A stretch of DNA of 64,000 nt from contig NZ_JBITMQ010000012.1 of the NCBI RefSeq assembly GCF_044466355.1, forward strand, positions 248,001-312,000. Reading direction: 5' to 3'. The notes under the pieces were generated by a model. The model saw only the letters and a list, made by a program, of their open reading frames with translations. It was not told the DNA's origin and made no database searches. Source of the stretch: Actinophytocola sp044466355 (GTDB lineage Bacteria; Actinomycetota; Actinomycetes; Mycobacteriales; Pseudonocardiaceae). Positions 62,689-64,000 of this stretch are shown in pieces (positions within the stretch are counted from its first letter, which is position 1; each line of letters starts with the position of its first letter). The position numbers and the translations under genes were made by a program.

Positions 62689-63978
62689 ATGGCGCGCATC
62701 ACCGGCATGGATGTGCTCGACATCCGTTTCCCCACCTCGCGGGAGCTGGACGGGTCCGACGCGATGAACCCCGACCCCGACTACTCCGCCGCGTACGTCG
62801 TCCTGCGCACGGACGACGGGCCGGACGGCTACGGGCTCGCGTTCACCATCGGGCGGGGCAACGACGTGCAGGCGGCCGCCATCGCCGCGCTCGACCACAT
62901 CGTCGTCGGACGGCCCGTCCCGGAGACCGCGCTCGAACTGGCCGCCCTCAACCGGGACCTGGTCGGCGACTCGCAGCTGCGCTGGCTCGGCCCGGAGAAG
63001 GGGGTCGCGCACATGGCGGTCGGGGCCGTGGTCAACGCGGCCTGGGACCTCGCGGCGCGCCGGGCCGAACGTCCACTGTGGAAGTTCCTGGCCGAGCTGT
63101 CGCCCGAGGAACTGGTCGCACAGGTCGACTTCCGGTACCTCTCGGACGCGCTCACCGAAGGGGAGGCGCTCGACATCCTGCGCAGGCCCGGCCGGGCGGA
63201 ACGGATCGCCGCGATCGAGCGGGACGGCTACCCCGCCTACAGCACCGGCGCCGGCTGGCTCGGCTACCCCGACGACAAGATGGTCCGGCTCGCGAAACAG
63301 GCCGTCGCCGACGGGTTCACGATGCTGAAGCTGAAGGTCGGTGGCAGCCTCGACGACGACGTCCGGCGGTTGCGGCTCGCGCGGGACGCCGTCGGACCGG
63401 ACATCCGGATCGCCGTCGACGCCAACCAGCGCTGGGACGTCGAGGCCGCGATCGCGTGGATGCGGGCGCTCGCGGGCTTCGACCCGTACTGGATCGAGGA
63501 GCCGACCTCACCCGACGACGTGCTCGCGCACCGGGCGATCGCCGAGGCCATCGCGCCGATCCGGGTCGCCACCGGTGAGCACGTGCAGAACCGCGTGATG
63601 TTCAAGCAGTACCTGCAGGCAGGCGCGCTGTCGGTGCTGCAGATCGACGCGGCGCGGGTCGGCGGGGTCAACGAGAACATCGCGATCCTGCTGCTCGCCG
63701 CGAAGTTCGGGGTGCCGGTGTGCCCGCACGCGGGCGGTGTCGGGTTGTGCGAGATGGTCCGGCACCTGTCGATGTTCGACTACGTGGCGGTGTCCGGCAC
63801 GCAGACCGACCGCGCGATCGAATGGGTGGATCAGCTGCACGAGCACTTCACCGATCCCGCTATCGTGCGCGGCGGACGCTACCTCGCGCCCACGGCCCCG
63901 GGTTTCTCCGCGCGGATCAACGACGAGGCGCTCGCCCGGTACGCCTTCCCCGATGGTCCGGAGTGGAGGGTCAAGTGA
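62689..63978 (+). CDS. L-fuconate dehydratase (enolase superfamily)
   Basis: 429 residues. FPTSRELDGSDAMNPDPDYS at the N-terminus is typical of fuconate dehydratases. Catalytic KxK (Lys214, Lys216 in LKLKVG), metal ligands in DANQRW, EEPTSPDD and TGEHVQNR, then CPHAGGVGLCE. Removes water from L-fuconate to 2-keto-3-deoxy-L-fuconate, Mg-dependent. GTGA overlap with the next gene suggests an L-fucose oxidation operon running off the window. Confidence 0.92.
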   Translation: MARITGMDVLDIRFPTSRELDGSDAMNPDPDYSAAYVVLRTDDGPDGYGLAFTIGRGNDVQAAAIAALDHIVVGRPVPETALELAALNRDLVGDSQLRWLGPEKGVAHMAVGAVVNAAWDLAARRAERPLWKFLAELSPEELVAQVDFRYLSDALTEGEALDILRRPGRAERIAAIERDGYPAYSTGAGWLGYPDDKMVRLAKQAVADGFTMLKLKVGGSLDDDVRRLRLARDAVGPDIRIAVDANQRWDVEAAIAWMRALAGFDPYWIEEPTSPDDVLAHRAIAEAIAPIRVATGEHVQNRVMFKQYLQAGALSVLQIDAARVGGVNENIAILLLAAKFGVPVCPHAGGVGLCEMVRHLSMFDYVAVSGTQTDRAIEWVDQLHEHFTDPAIVRGGRYLAPTAPGFSARINDEALARYAFPDGPEWRVK

Positions 63979-64000
63979 GTGACTTCGACGGGTTGACAGC
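63975..64000 (+). CDS. Start of a short-chain dehydrogenase-like gene (partial)
   Basis: GTG 63975 overlaps the fuconate-dehydratase stop and reads VSDFDGLTA to the window end. This N-terminus is common in SDR enzymes linked to fucose oxidation, where a Gly-rich NAD loop would follow. Only eight codons are visible, so the call rests mainly on context. Confidence 0.45.

Overview
The window is very G+C-rich, densely coded DNA of a Gram-positive filamentous actinobacterium. BTAD/SARP-type and LacI/ROK/DeoR regulators, GTG/TTG starts, ATGA/GTGA gene overlaps, lipobox substrate-binding proteins, a Ser/Thr kinase with an outside domain and terminators without U-runs all fit this. The style suggests Pseudonocardiales (Lentzea, Saccharothrix or Actinosynnema-like); that is inference, since no rRNA or other taxonomic marker is present. 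No tRNA, rRNA, CRISPR, prophage or intact insertion sequence was seen.

Layout. 0-4.4 kb: the end of a carrier-protein-like gene, then a copper operon (CopZ chaperone, a His-rich membrane-anchored protein, CopA ATPase) behind a CsoR-type palindrome, and a convergent membrane protein. 4.5-8.5 kb: a secreted Ala/Pro repeat protein, a phosphotransferase-like protein and an OmpR-type two-component system led by a small anchored protein with an Asp-rich tail. 8.5-17 kb: a beta-glucoside or oligosaccharide uptake operon (family-5 binding protein, two permeases, two ATPases, GH1 beta-glucosidase) divergent from a ROK repressor. 17-22 kb: a secreted discoidin/beta-helix protein with a large palindromic operator, a LacI regulator and a BTAD/ATPase regulator. 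22-24.5 kb: an SMP-30 lactonase and two DUF202 membrane proteins separated by a five-copy intergenic repeat array. 24.5-28.7 kb: a methyltransferase/DUF1365/flavoprotein lipid-modification trio and a FadR-type regulator. 28.7-32 kb: two ECF-type sigma factors, one fused to an anti-sigma-like zinc motif and membrane segments, separated by tandem long-hairpin repeats. 32.3-37.3 kb: a second ABC operon of unknown substrate with an unrecognised 358-residue protein. 37.5-42.2 kb: an acetyltransferase, a methyltransferase and folate one-carbon genes (Fhs, cyclodeaminase), then a divergent HxlR/tautomerase pair sharing a 38-bp operator. 42.4-50 kb: a galactoside locus (GalT, DeoR, sugar ABC transporter, GH36 alpha-galactosidase) around a 600-bp leader full of hairpins and operators. 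50-52.4 kb: a Ser/Thr kinase and a GNAT enzyme. 52.4-57.8 kb: an acyl-CoA catabolic operon. 58-61.6 kb: a fumarylacetoacetase-family enzyme and LutABC. 61.6-64 kb: an unknown protein, a decayed flavin-reductase-like pseudogene and the start of an L-fucose/fuconate pathway.

The main theme is carbon scavenging: three ABC systems, secreted and intracellular glycosidases, sugar-acid and lactate oxidation and acyl-CoA degradation, most with a local repressor whose likely operator can be seen. The least explained material is non-coding. There are three families of structured intergenic repeats (23.6-24.2 kb; 30.0-30.4 and 42.3 kb; 19.4-19.6 and 37.3-37.5 kb). Two families lie in gaps between convergent genes. 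Two short perfect palindromes also recur inside coding sequence.
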